Assembly (NCBI RefSeq): GCF_000382705.1
Contig: NZ_ARQE01000002.1
Span: forward strand, 124,001-188,000
Length of the DNA stretch: 64,000 nt
Source: Aureimonas ureilytica DSM 18598 = NBRC 106430
GTDB taxonomy: Bacteria; Pseudomonadota; Alphaproteobacteria; Rhizobiales; Rhizobiaceae
Direction: 5' to 3'
Within the stretch, counting starts at the first letter, position 1. Each line of letters starts with the position of its first letter. The notes beneath the pieces are model-generated. The model ran no database searches. It was given only the letters and a program-made list of their open reading frames with translations, and was not told the DNA's origin. The position numbers and the translations under genes were made by a program. Shown here piece by piece: positions 53,468 to 63,600 of the stretch.

Positions 53468-53523
53468 CGCTTCCGGTCCTTCGGCTTGGCGCTCGCTCGG
53501 ATGCCGAACGAGCGCCGGGTCCA

Positions 53524-54768
53524 TCAGTGCCTGCTGTCGAGCCAGGCGTCGATCCGCGCTTCCAGCGCTTCCACCACGGACTCCTCCTCCAGCTCTTCGA
53601 CGACTTCGCCGACGAAGGCCTTCACGAGAAGCGAACGGGCGCGAGCCTCGGGAATGCCTCGGCTCATGAGGTAGAAGAGGTGATCGGCGTTGATCTCGCC
53701 CGCCGTCGCGCCGTGTCCGCACTGCACGTCGTCGGCGAAGATTTCCAGCTCCGGCTTGGCGGAGAAGTCACCCTCGTCCGACAGGAGCAGCGTGTTGCAC
53801 GCCAGACGCGCGTCGGTCTTCTGCGCGCCCTTGGCAACGCGGATCATGCCCTGGAACACGCCATGGCCGCCGAGCACGACATTCCGGAAGGTTTCCGTCG
53901 AGGTCGTGTGCGCGACATTGTGGTTCAGTGTCGTGGTAACGTCGACATGCTGGCCATCCTGAAGAAGGTTGACGCCGCGGATCTTGATATCCGCGCCCTC
54001 GCCTTCCGTGACCGCGTGAACTTCCTGCCGAACCACGGCGCCGCCGGCGTTCAGAACGAAGAGGCGCAGCTGCGAATTGGCATGGAGCGTCACGTTCAGC
54101 TGGCCGAGATGGCTCTCGTCCGCGCCCTTTTCCTGCACGACGATCCAGAGAAGATCCGCGCCATCGGCGATATCCAGCGTATAGACCGCCGTGGAGATCG
54201 CGCCCGCGCCGGCCGCCGGTGCGCGCTCCACGATCGTCGCCTTGGAGCCGGCGCCGATCGAGACATTGGCGAAGCTCTGACCGCCGACGGCGCTCGGCTC
54301 CGGGCGAAGCTCGACCGGCGAGGACAGCGCGAGGTCCGGCGCGATGGCGATATCGAGACCGCGCGCGCCCATGGCCTGGTTCAGCACCCGGATCGTGTCG
54401 AAGCCACGGTCGAGATGGTTCACCGTCTGAGACCAGCCCGCCTTCGTCCGCCCTTCCGAAAGGGTCAGGCCGGCGACGAGGTCGTTGCCCGCCGTCGCGC
54501 GGTCGAGTTCGACCACGACGGAATGCGGCAGGAGCGGCGAGAGATAGCTCGGCTGGCTAGCCGTTGCCGGCGCATCGTCCTGCTTCAAGCGGCCTAGAAG
54601 CGCGCGCAGGTCCGTATAGTGCCACGCCTCGACGCGGCGGCTGGGCAAGCCTTCCGCGCGCAGGACGTCCAACGCCTCACGCGCGGTCGAATCGATACCA
54701 CGCCCTTCGGCGCGATCGATGAGGGACAGCTCGGCCGCGGTGCGCGGCTGGGTCTTCGTTAGCGACAT
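53524..54768 (-). CDS. sufD: Fe-S cluster assembly protein SufD
   Basis: A 414-residue beta-helical subunit of the SufBC2D scaffold. The start is a variable helical region (PSRRVEAWHYTDLRALL); the C-terminal core has HNVAHTTSTETFRNVVLGGHGVFQG, VAKGAQKTDARLACNTLLLS and VQCGHGATAGEINADHLFYLMSRG with the conserved histidine. Its ATG overlaps the sufC stop by one base. It lies 56 bases before sufS. Confidence 0.95.
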   Translation of the reverse strand: MSLTKTQPRTAAELSLIDRAEGRGIDSTAREALDVLRAEGLPSRRVEAWHYTDLRALLGRLKQDDAPATASQPSYLSPLLPHSVVVELDRATAGNDLVAGLTLSEGRTKAGWSQTVNHLDRGFDTIRVLNQAMGARGLDIAIAPDLALSSPVELRPEPSAVGGQSFANVSIGAGSKATIVERAPAAGAGAISTAVYTLDIADGADLLWIVVQEKGADESHLGQLNVTLHANSQLRLFVLNAGGAVVRQEVHAVTEGEGADIKIRGVNLLQDGQHVDVTTTLNHNVAHTTSTETFRNVVLGGHGVFQGMIRVAKGAQKTDARLACNTLLLSDEGDFSAKPELEIFADDVQCGHGATAGEINADHLFYLMSRGIPEARARSLLVKAFVGEVVEELEEESVVEALEARIDAWLDSRH

Positions 54769-55523
54769 CAGGCCGCCTCGCCGATGATCTGCGCGTAGCC
54801 TTCGTTTTCGAGCTGCAGCGCGAGGTTCTTGTCGCCCGACTTGATGATCCGGCCCTTGTAGAGGACGTGGACCTTATCGGGCACGATGTAGTCGAGCAGG
54901 CGCTGATAGTGCGTGATGACGAGGAAGGAGCGATCGGCGCCGCGCAGCGCGTTCACGCCATCCGCCACGATCTTCAGCGCGTCGATGTCGAGGCCGGAAT
55001 CGGTCTCGTCGAGAACGCAGAGATGCGGCTGGAGCAGCGCCATCTGCAGGATTTCGGCGCGCTTCTTCTCACCGCCGGAGAAGCCGACATTGAGCGGACG
55101 CTTCAGCATGTCCATGTCGATCTTCAGATCGGCCGCCGAGTCCTTGACGCGGCGGATGAAGTCCGGCGTCGTCAGCTCGCTTTCGCCGCGCGCCTTGCGC
55201 TGCGAGTTGAGGGCCGTCTTCAGGAAGGTCATCGTGGCGACGCCGGGAATTTCCAGCGGATACTGGAAGGCCAGGAACACGCCGGAGGCGGCGCGCTCGG
55301 CAGCGTCCATCTCCAGAATCGACTCGCCATTGTAGAGAATGTCGCCCTCGGTGACCTCGTAGTCCTCGCGGCCGGCGATGATGTAGGACAGCGTGGACTT
55401 GCCGGAGCCGTTCGGACCCATGATGGCCGCGACTTCGCCGGACTCGACCGTCAGGTCCAGGCCGCGCAGGATTTCGGTTCCGGTCTCGGCGACCCGTGCG
55501 TGAAGGTTCTTGATTTCGAGCAT
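54768..55523 (-). CDS. sufC: Fe-S assembly ATPase SufC
   Basis: A 251-residue ABC-type ATPase that drives conformational change in the SufB-SufD scaffold. Walker A is MGPNGSGKSTLSYII, the signature is FSGGEKKRAEILQM, and Walker B is LCVLDETDSGLDID. No membrane domain is associated. Its stop overlaps the sufD start. Confidence 0.97.
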   Translation of the reverse strand: MLEIKNLHARVAETGTEILRGLDLTVESGEVAAIMGPNGSGKSTLSYIIAGREDYEVTEGDILYNGESILEMDAAERAASGVFLAFQYPLEIPGVATMTFLKTALNSQRKARGESELTTPDFIRRVKDSAADLKIDMDMLKRPLNVGFSGGEKKRAEILQMALLQPHLCVLDETDSGLDIDALKIVADGVNALRGADRSFLVITHYQRLLDYIVPDKVHVLYKGRIIKSGDKNLALQLENEGYAQIIGEAA

Positions 55524-55606
55524 CGTCGTTCTTCTGATGGGTGGATGGGATGAGCCGCACCCGGGGCGCGGCTTCCTTGAAAGCCTGGTGGAGCGTGGCG
55601 CTCCGC

Positions 55607-57151
55607 TTAGCCGACGCTGCCTTCCAGCGAGATGCCGATCAGCTTCTGCGCTTCGACCGCGAATTCCATCGGCAGCTGCTGGATCACGTCCTTGACGAAG
55701 CCGTTGACGATGAGCGCCACCGCTTCCTCTTCCGGGATGCCGCGCTGCATGCAGTAGAAGAGCTGGTCCTCGGAGATCTTCGAGGTCGTCGCTTCGTGCT
55801 CGAACTGCGCCGACGCGTTCTTGGCCTCGATATAGGGGACCGTGTGCGCGCCGCAGTCCTCACCGATCAGAAGCGAGTCGCACTGCGTGAAGTTGCGGGC
55901 GTTCGCCGCCTTCTTCATCGCCGTCACCTGGCCGCGATAGGTGTTGTTGGAATGGCCGGCCGAAATGCCCTTCGAGATGATGCGGCTCGACGTGTTCTTG
56001 CCGATATGGATCATCTTGGTGCCGCTATCGATCTGCTGGCGCCCGTTGGACACCGCGATCGAATAGAACTCGCCGCGCGAATTGTCGCCGCGCAGGATGC
56101 AGGACGGGTACTTCCAGGTGATGGCCGAACCCGTCTCCACCTGCGTCCAGGAGATGCGCGAATTCGCGCCCCGGCAGTCGCCGCGCTTGGTGACGAAGTT
56201 GTAGATGCCGCCCTTGCCGTCCTTGTCGCCGGGATACCAGTTCTGGACGGTCGAGTACTTGATCTCGGCATCGTCGAGCGCGACGAGTTCGACCACCGCC
56301 GCATGAAGCTGGTTCTCGTCGCGCTGCGGCGCGGTGCAGCCTTCGAGATAGGAGACGTAGGAGCCCTTGTCCGCGATGATCAGCGTGCGCTCGAACTGGC
56401 CGGTGTTGCGCTCGTTGATGCGGAAATAGGTCGAGAGCTCCATCGGGCAGCGAACGCCCGGCGGAATGTAGACGAAGGACCCGTCGGTGAAGACCGCCGA
56501 GTTCATGGTCGCGAAGAAATTGTCCGACATCGGAACGACCGTGCCGAGATATTTGCGCACGAGATCGGGATGCTCGCGGATCGCTTCGGAGATCGGCATG
56601 AAGATCACGCCGGCCTTCGACAGCTCCTTCTTGAAGGTCGTGGCGACGGACACGGAATCGAACACCGCATCGACGGCGACGCGGCCGCCATAGCTGCCCT
56701 CGGACGGAGGAACGCCCGAATCGTCCTCGCTGTCGAACTCGGAAGGCTCGTCGGCGCGACGCACGCCCGCGAGAATCTCCTGCTCCTTCAGCGGGATACC
56801 GAGCTTCTCATAGGTGCGCAGGATTTCGGGATCGACCTCCGCGAGCGAGGCCGGCCCGGACATGGATTTGGGCGCGGCGTAGTAGTGGATGTCCTGAAAG
56901 TCGATCTCGGGATAGTCGAGGCGCGCCCAGGAGGGATTCTCCATGGTCTTCCAGCGCTCGAAAGCCTGAAGGCGCCATTCCAGCATCCATTCCGGCTCGC
57001 CCTTCTTGCCCGAGATGAGACGGATGGTCTCCTCGGTCAGGCCCTTGGGAGCGACGTCCATCTCGATCTGCGTTTCAAAGCCGTACTTATATTGATCGAC
57101 GTCGATGCGGCGGACCTGATCGATGGTCTCCTGGACTGCTGGCATGTTCAT
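55607..57151 (-). CDS. sufB: Fe-S cluster assembly protein SufB
   Basis: A 514-residue scaffold subunit. The beta-helix has [22 protein letters not shown], the block [13 protein letters not shown], and [16 protein letters not shown]; the cluster-assembly cysteine is in [19 protein letters not shown]. The C-terminal [17 protein letters not shown] matches the SufB/SufD dimer interface. GGGAG lies just before the ATG at 57151. The 83-base gap to sufC has no gene. A 5-bp hairpin lies 13 bases upstream of the start. Confidence 0.97.
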   Translation of the reverse strand: MNMPAVQETIDQVRRIDVDQYKYGFETQIEMDVAPKGLTEETIRLISGKKGEPEWMLEWRLQAFERWKTMENPSWARLDYPEIDFQDIHYYAAPKSMSGPASLAEVDPEILRTYEKLGIPLKEQEILAGVRRADEPSEFDSEDDSGVPPSEGSYGGRVAVDAVFDSVSVATTFKKELSKAGVIFMPISEAIREHPDLVRKYLGTVVPMSDNFFATMNSAVFTDGSFVYIPPGVRCPMELSTYFRINERNTGQFERTLIIADKGSYVSYLEGCTAPQRDENQLHAAVVELVALDDAEIKYSTVQNWYPGDKDGKGGIYNFVTKRGDCRGANSRISWTQVETGSAITWKYPSCILRGDNSRGEFYSIAVSNGRQQIDSGTKMIHIGKNTSSRIISKGISAGHSNNTYRGQVTAMKKAANARNFTQCDSLLIGEDCGAHTVPYIEAKNASAQFEHEATTSKISEDQLFYCMQRGIPEEEAVALIVNGFVKDVIQQLPMEFAVEAQKLIGISLEGSVG

Positions 57152-57285
57152 TCTCCCTACTCGCCGGATTCAAAGTCCGGTGGTTGGTTAGTCGGTCGGC
57201 ATATATCGATTGTGCGCGACCGTTGAAATGGTGATCCGACCCGAAAAGTTGAAGATGCGTGACCAGATTGCCACCGACATCTTTT

Positions 57286-58458
57286 TCAGGCCGCTTTCGG
57301 GTCCTCGTCGCCGACGCTCCGCCGCCAGATGCGCTCGAAGGCGGTGGCGAAGGCGTCCAACTCGTCCAAGCTCGTTTCCAGGCCGAAGCTGACACGAATC
57401 GCGCCGGCCTTCGCGTCGATCGGCGCGCCGGCCGCCTCGAGGCTCGCGAGAACATGGCTGGGTCCCAGTTTGCCCGACGAACAGGCCGACCCGGCCGACA
57501 CGGCGATGCCCTGGAGATCGAGCGCGATCTGCAGCGTCTCGGCCTTGAGGCTCGGATGATGGATGGCCACGGTCTGCGGCAGCGTCGTCTCGGGCCGGCC
57601 GATGACGAGCTTGGGATCGAGCCGCGCCAAGCGGTCCACGAGATGACGGCGAGCGCCCGCAAGTTCCCCGGCGCGCTCGAGGCCCTGCAAGGCCGCATCC
57701 GCCGCCGCGCCGAAGGCGACGATCGCGGGCAGCGCCTCGGTGCCGGCTCGTTGGCGCGTTTCCTGCGCGCCGCCGGTCAGGAGCGGTTCGGGGCGCACAT
57801 CCTCGCTGCGCAGAACGAAGGCGCCGACGCCTTTTGGCGCCCCGATCTTGTGCCCGGAGAGGATCAGCGCGTCGGCAAGCGGCAGAAGCGTGTCGATCGG
57901 CAAGCGACCCGCAGCCTGCACGACATCGAGAACCAACCGAATGCCGTGTTCGCGGCAGATCGACGCGATCGCTTCGGCAGGCTGCAGAGTGCCCGTTTCG
58001 CTATTGGCGAGCGTCAACGCGAGCAGACCGGGACCTTCTTCCGCCCAGGCGCCAAGGGTCCTGAGATCGATGATTCCATCGCGATCGACGGGAAGGCGTG
58101 TCACATCCCCTTCCGCGAACCGACCGCCTTCCCGAAGGCAGGGATGATCCGTATCGAGTACGGCGAGACGCGGCAGGGTGATGGACTGTCCCGCATCCCG
58201 CCACGCGGGCGTCAGACAGGTCGCGGCGGCTTCGCTGGCGCCGCTGGTGAAGACGACCTGCGCCGGCGACGCGCCGACGAGAGCGGCCACCGAGGCTCGC
58301 GCCTTCTCGAGCGCGGCGCGCGCGCTGCGGCCTTCCGCATGGACGGAAGAGGGATTGCCGGTGATGTCGAGAGCGCGCACGAAAGCGTCGCGCGCTTCGG
58401 GCAGAAGCGGCGCGCTGGCATTGTAGTCGAGATAGATGCGTCGCCCGGAAGCCGTCAT
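57286..58458 (-). CDS. Class I cysteine desulfurase (IscS/NifS-like), first gene of the suf cluster
   Basis: A 390-residue PLP-dependent desulfurase. It begins RIYLDYNASAPL, has the PLP lysine in LSGHKIGAPKGVGAF and the reactive cysteine in SAGSACSSGKLGPSHVL near residue 330, in the class I context. It is thus distinct from SufS in the same cluster. It leads the operon: 134 bases separate it from sufB, and an Irr/ICE-like box lies 102 bases upstream. It may supply sulfur for clusters or for other pathways such as tRNA thiolation. Confidence 0.93.
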   Translation of the reverse strand: MTASGRRIYLDYNASAPLLPEARDAFVRALDITGNPSSVHAEGRSARAALEKARASVAALVGASPAQVVFTSGASEAAATCLTPAWRDAGQSITLPRLAVLDTDHPCLREGGRFAEGDVTRLPVDRDGIIDLRTLGAWAEEGPGLLALTLANSETGTLQPAEAIASICREHGIRLVLDVVQAAGRLPIDTLLPLADALILSGHKIGAPKGVGAFVLRSEDVRPEPLLTGGAQETRQRAGTEALPAIVAFGAAADAALQGLERAGELAGARRHLVDRLARLDPKLVIGRPETTLPQTVAIHHPSLKAETLQIALDLQGIAVSAGSACSSGKLGPSHVLASLEAAGAPIDAKAGAIRVSFGLETSLDELDAFATAFERIWRRSVGDEDPKAA

Positions 58459-58559
58459 CCCAAACCTTCGCCGACGGACGGAACCGAAATGGGTACGCGA
58501 AAATCGTTGTATTCGATCCGGTCCACGGACTACATAGCCCCCTTGAGGGAAGCGTGTAG

Positions 58560-58576
58560 TTTTGAATCGTTCTAAG
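58560..58576 (-). promoter_or_regulatory. Irr/ICE-like iron control element upstream of the suf cluster
   Basis: TTTTGAA, a 3-base centre TCG, and TTCTAAG match the rhizobial iron control element TTTAGAA-N3-TTCTAAA at 12 of 14 fixed positions. It overlaps a second, perfect palindrome GTTCTA-N4-TAGAAC (58569-58584). It lies between the divergent desulfurase and alpha/beta hydrolase genes; regulation of the suf operon by Irr is described in Rhizobiales. Confidence 0.6.
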
Positions 58577-58654
58577 CCTAGAACCTACGAGGCTGCCTAT
58601 CCTCCGTCAAGGTGCCGGCCTTCTCCGGCGCCGCTTCCTTGAGGTTTGCAAGCG

Positions 58655-59329
58655 ATGCCCGAAGTCATCTTCAACGGTCCGGCCGGACGCCTGGAAGGCC
58701 GCTATCAGGCGGCGAAGGAAAAGAACGCGCCGATCGCGCTCGTCCTTCATCCCCATCCCCGCTTCGGCGGCACGATGAACAACCAGATCGTCTACCAGCT
58801 CTTCTACATGTTCGTGGAGCGCGGCTTCACGACCCTTCGCTTCAACTTCCGGGGCATCGGGCGCAGCCAGGGCGAGTTCGACCATGGATCGGGCGAATTG
58901 TCCGACGCGGCGGCGGCCCTCGACTGGATTCAGGCCATCCACCCCGATTCCAAGAATTGCTGGGTGGCCGGCTATTCCTTCGGCGCCTGGATCGGAATGC
59001 AGCTCCTGATGCGCCGGCCGGAGATCGAGGGCTTCATGTCGATCGCGCCCCAGCCCAATTCCTACGACTTCTCGTTCCTTGCCCCCTGCCCCTCGTCCGG
59101 CCTCATCATCCATGGCGACAAGGACCGCGTGGCGCCGCCGAAGGACGTTCAGGGTCTGGTGGACAAGCTGAAGACGCAGAAGGGCATCCTGATCACGCAG
59201 AAGACGATCGAGGGCGCCAACCACTTCTTCACCGACCACACGCCCGAGCTGATGGGCGAATGCGCCGAGTATCTGGATCGCCGCCTCATCGGCGAACTGT
59301 CCGACGTGCGCCCCAAGCGCCTGAAGTAA
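58655..59329 (+). CDS. Alpha/beta hydrolase of the dienelactone hydrolase-like group
   Basis: A 224-residue cytoplasmic hydrolase. Diagnostic blocks are [32 protein letters not shown], the nucleophile elbow [10 protein letters not shown] (Ser near residue 109), [12 protein letters not shown] with the acid and GANHFFTDH with the histidine. The same group is found in many proteobacteria, often beside the cysteine desulfurase gene, with no known substrate. The ATG at 58655 has GAGG ten bases upstream. It is divergent from the suf cluster and 53 bases before tyrS. Confidence 0.9.
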   Translation: MPEVIFNGPAGRLEGRYQAAKEKNAPIALVLHPHPRFGGTMNNQIVYQLFYMFVERGFTTLRFNFRGIGRSQGEFDHGSGELSDAAAALDWIQAIHPDSKNCWVAGYSFGAWIGMQLLMRRPEIEGFMSIAPQPNSYDFSFLAPCPSSGLIIHGDKDRVAPPKDVQGLVDKLKTQKGILITQKTIEGANHFFTDHTPELMGECAEYLDRRLIGELSDVRPKRLK

Positions 59330-59382
59330 CGCCCCGTTTCGCTCGCAGCCCAGTAGCGCTCGCCGCGACGAGAGAGAACACC

Positions 59383-60633
59383 ATGTCGAAGTTCAAGTCC
59401 GATTTCCTGCGCGTCCTCGACGAGCGCGGCTTCATTCACCAGATCTCGGATCCCGAGGGCCTGGACGCGCTCGCACTCAAGGGCCCGATCACCGGCTATG
59501 TCGGCTACGACGCCACGGCGACGTCGATCCATATCGGCAATCTCATCTCCGTCACCATGCTCTACTGGCTGCAGGAAACCGGCCACAAGGCGATCAGCCT
59601 CATGGGCGGCGGCACGTCCATGGTGGGCGATCCGTCGTTCCGCGACGACCAGCGCCGGCTTCTGACGGCCGAGCAGATTCAAACGAATATCGAGGGCATT
59701 CAGCGCGTCTTCGGCAACATCCTTCGCTATGACGGCCCGAACCCGGCGATCATGGTGAACAATGCCGACTGGCTGCTGCGGTTGAACTATGTCGAGTTCC
59801 TGCGCGATGTCGGCCGGCACTTCTCGGTCAACCGGATGCTGAGCTTCGATTCGGTGAAGCTGCGTCTCGACCGCGAGCAGTCGCTGAGCTTCCTCGAATT
59901 CAACTACATGATCATGCAGGGCTACGACTTCACCGAGCTGAACCGGCGCTACGGCACCGTGCTTCAGATGGGCGGGTCGGACCAGTGGGGCAACATCATC
60001 AACGGTGTCGACCTCAACCACCGCCTCGGTGGCCCGCAGCTCTACGCGCTGACGACGCCGCTGCTCACGAAGTCGTCCGGCGAGAAGATGGGCAAGTCCG
60101 CGTCCGGCGCGGTCTGGCTGAACAGCGACCTCTTCAGCCCCTACGATTTCTGGCAATATTGGCGCAACACCGAGGACGCCGATGTCGGTCGCTTCCTCAA
60201 GATCTTCACGCGCCTTCCGCTCGACGAGATCGCCCGGCTCGCCGCGCTCGGCGGGTCGGAGATCAACGAGGCCAAGAAGATCCTGGCGACGGAGGCGACC
60301 GCCATCGTCCACGGTCGCGCCGCCGCCGAGCAGGCGGCCGAGACCGCGCGCACGACCTTCGAGGAAGGCGCGCTCGCGGACAATCTGCCGACCGTCGAGA
60401 TCGCCCGAGCCGACTTGGCTGGCGGCATCGGCATTCTCTCGCTCCTGGTGAAGGCCGGTCTTGCCGCCTCCAACGGCGAAGCGCGCCGGCATGTCGCGGG
60501 CGGTGCCATCCGTCTCGCCGACCAGCCGATCACCGACGATCGCAAGCTGATCGGCGAGGAGGAGATCAAGGACGGCGTCGCCAAACTCTCGCTCGGCAAG
60601 AAGCGCCACGTTCTCGTCCGCATCGCGGACTGA
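59383..60633 (+). CDS. tyrS: Tyrosyl-tRNA synthetase
   Basis: A 416-residue class I synthetase that charges tRNA-Tyr. The HIGH-like motif is HIGN in [14 protein letters not shown], the tyrosine site includes [14 protein letters not shown] and [11 protein letters not shown], and the KMSKS motif is KMGKS in [13 protein letters not shown]. An S4 RNA-binding domain ([20 protein letters not shown]) ends the protein. GAGAGA precedes the ATG. The large upstream open frame is not needed. A terminator follows. Confidence 0.97.
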   Translation: MSKFKSDFLRVLDERGFIHQISDPEGLDALALKGPITGYVGYDATATSIHIGNLISVTMLYWLQETGHKAISLMGGGTSMVGDPSFRDDQRRLLTAEQIQTNIEGIQRVFGNILRYDGPNPAIMVNNADWLLRLNYVEFLRDVGRHFSVNRMLSFDSVKLRLDREQSLSFLEFNYMIMQGYDFTELNRRYGTVLQMGGSDQWGNIINGVDLNHRLGGPQLYALTTPLLTKSSGEKMGKSASGAVWLNSDLFSPYDFWQYWRNTEDADVGRFLKIFTRLPLDEIARLAALGGSEINEAKKILATEATAIVHGRAAAEQAAETARTTFEEGALADNLPTVEIARADLAGGIGILSLLVKAGLAASNGEARRHVAGGAIRLADQPITDDRKLIGEEEIKDGVAKLSLGKKRHVLVRIAD

Positions 60634-60658
60634 CGAAGCCTCGCTCGTTTGACGATCG

Positions 60659-60685
60659 AAAGGCGGCCTCTTCGGCCGCCTTTTT
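60659..60685. terminator. Bidirectional terminator between tyrS and the AsmA-like gene
   Basis: Perfect 8-bp stem AGGCGGCC/GGCCGCCT with a 5-base loop, flanked by A residues upstream and five T residues downstream. Its last base touches the stop codon of the convergent gene. Confidence 0.9.
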
Positions 60686-63600
60686 CATTGGTAGGAGAAG
60701 ATTTGCCGGAAGATGCCGGGCGCGATCACCGAGATCGGGTTGACCACGAGCGTCGGCGCCGAGAACGGTCCGTCGAGCCGATAGGTGATGCCGATCAACC
60801 CACCCTCGTTGCCATTGCCGAGGATCTGGCCGAGCACCGGAATGGCGCCGAACATGCGGTTGAGACCGTAGGCGGGCATGAAGGAGCCGGAAATGTCGAT
60901 CTGCCCCTTGGCATCGTAGAGCGTGCCGTTGAAGCTCGACCCGAAGACGGGGCCACGCACGATGCCGTCGGCGACCCGAAGCGTCGAGCCGGCATAGCTG
61001 AGCTTCGCCGAGGCCTGATCGAAGAAGGCGCGCTCGGTCTGAAGGTTCTGCCCCACGGCCTGCGACAGGCTCTTGGTTTCCTGCCCGCCCGACGATCCGA
61101 CGATCCGCGACAGGCGCGGCTCGTCCACGAGCGTGAAGTTCCTGATCTGGAGCGCACCGTCATAGGACGTGTCGGCGGTGCCCAGGAGATCGAGCGATGC
61201 CTGCCCGCCCTGCATATGCTGGTAAAGGCCGGTAAAGCCGAGAAGCGCGCCGAGATCGGCGCTGCGCAGCCGGATCGCCTGCAACTCGCCGCGCGGCGAA
61301 AGATCGCCCGACACGGCGCCGCCGCCGGCCGTACCGGACAGGTTCAGCGCGGCCATGCGACCTCGGACGCTGGCATAGTTCATCGCGAAGTCGCGAAGGA
61401 TCTGTCCGTTGAAGCCGTTTAGCGTCTCGACATCGGCGTTCACGTCGAAGGTGCCGCCGCCGACCTTCCGGTCCTTCTTGCCGACACCTGCCCTCAGTTC
61501 CGCGAGGATCGGCCGGGCGTCGAACTGGCTGCCCTTCACCTCGATGCCGTATCCGTTGCGATGCCGCGTCACCTTCACCGCGACCTCGTCGCCGGGGTTC
61601 AGGGACACGCGCGAGAGGTCGGCGGTCGAAAGACCCTGATTGTCCAAGGTCACGCTTCCATTGGCCGAGAAGCCCTCGCCCTTCAACGCCACGTCGCGAA
61701 GGCTGGTCTCTCCCCCGTTCTGGGCGAGCTGGAAGGAGAGCGTCGCCGGCACGCCCGCTCCCTTCTTCCAGGCGATGAACGGCAGGTCGAGCGTCGCGTC
61801 GCGCAGGTCGAGCGCTCCGTTGAGACCCGCTGCGGTCTGGGTCAATTCGGCCTTGGTCGAACCGCCGAGCACGCCCTTGAGGGCGGGCACGAATTCCGCG
61901 GCCTTCTTGGCGGGAATGGTGGCGGACACGTCGATCCGCCGCTCGCCGACCGGCTTCTCGCCAAAGGGCAGGAGGAAGGCGATCTGACCCGGCAATCCTT
62001 CGATGTCGCCATCGAGCGATCCGCTCGCCTGACCCGGAATGACGCGCACGACGCCATCGAGTTTGGAAACGCGCCGGCCCTGGATCGGCTGATTGGGATC
62101 GACCTTGTCGAGATCGGCTTCCACGCTCCAGGTCTCGACCTGCCGGTGCGCCGGGATCGCGTCGCCCAGCCGCAGACGCGCTTCGACTTTCACCGCAGCC
62201 TGTCCTGTCACCTTGTCGGGATCGAGATCGAGCGAGCGCAGCGCATGAATGGGCTCGGCGTCGGCGACCTCGAGCGCGTCGCGCAAGGGGCCGTTCGCAG
62301 CCAGGGCAAGGTCGATCTGAAGGTCTCTCTGGTCGCCTTCGTCGGGCTTGCGAAGCGAGACCGTGGCAGGGCCGAGCGTCAGATCCGGGTGCTCGGCCAT
62401 GCCCGCCTGATCGACGAAGATCGTCGTCGTCCCGCCGCGCGTTTCGAGCCGGCCTTCCGCCTTTTCGAGACGGGGCACCGTTCCGACCGTCGACAGATCC
62501 ATGTTCCGGAGTTCGAGATCGAGCTGAAGCTCGTCGTCGCGAGGCGAAGCGCCCGGCTTGAACGCTTCACCGAGCCGCGACCGGGCGACGTCGATGCGGA
62601 TCGCACCGGACGGCACGCGGCCCTCGTTCCCGACATGCCCGAGCACCCAGGACCGCGCCTTGCCCGACACGATGAACGGCCAGAAGGCTTTGACAGAGGG
62701 CGCGGACAGGTTGTCGGCGTTGAGGCGCAGCATGGTGAGATCGGTATCGGCGCGCCCGCGATAGATCGCGTTCCCCGTCAGCCGTCCCTTCTGCGTTTCA
62801 AGATCGAGCTTGGAAATCTCTGCGGACTGGGCGACGGGGTCGATCAGACCATCCACCCAGACGCTCGCCTCCAAGGGCTTATCGCTCCCTTCCGGCAGGC
62901 CGACCTTCGATCGCACCGTCTTGCTGCCGATGCGAAACTTCAGCCGGTCCGGATCGGTGGCGCCGTCCGTGACGACGGGCTCCACCGTTCCTTCGAGATC
63001 GAAACCCACATCCTCGAACCGCAAAGGGCTGGATAGGACCTGCACGCGATCTTCGCCTTCGCGGTACTCGACCCGCAAGGTCGAGGGTTCGATCTTGGTG
63101 TGGTTCAGACCGAGTTGAAGACGCCCCTCGCCGGAGCGGATCGTGAGGCCGAGAACCGCCATGCCCGTTTGGGCCTGCCGATGCATTCCGGCCTCCAGCG
63201 AGATCGCGGCGTCGCTGCCGAAGGGGCGCTCGTCCTTCGTGTCGCCATCGGCCGCGGGCGGAAGGATCTGCGCGAGATCGATCTCGCCGGAGCGCAGCGA
63301 CAGAGACTGGAGCCGGGCGCTGTCCGGGTCGAAATCGGCGGCGCCGCCGAGCGACAGCGAACGACCGGCGACATCGAATCTCGCATAGAGCGAGAGCGAT
63401 CCGTCGAGGCCCCGATGAAGCTCCGCCCGGTCGATATGCAGGTCCGGCACGCGCGCGAAGGCGCCGGTGAAGCCTTCGATGGTGATGTCCCCGAACGCCA
63501 CCGTATCGAAATGATAGGCTTGAAGAGCCTGGAGCTGACGTTCCAGCGTACGGATCGCGCTTTCCGCCGTACGCGAGATGCGCGATCGCATGGGCGCGGC

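Noticed and set aside
57164-57180. A hairpin before sufB resembling a tRNA anticodon arm (CCGGA stem, 7-base loop).
   Set aside because: No acceptor, D or T arms surround it, so there is no tRNA gene; a 5-bp hairpin near a ribosome site can occur by chance.
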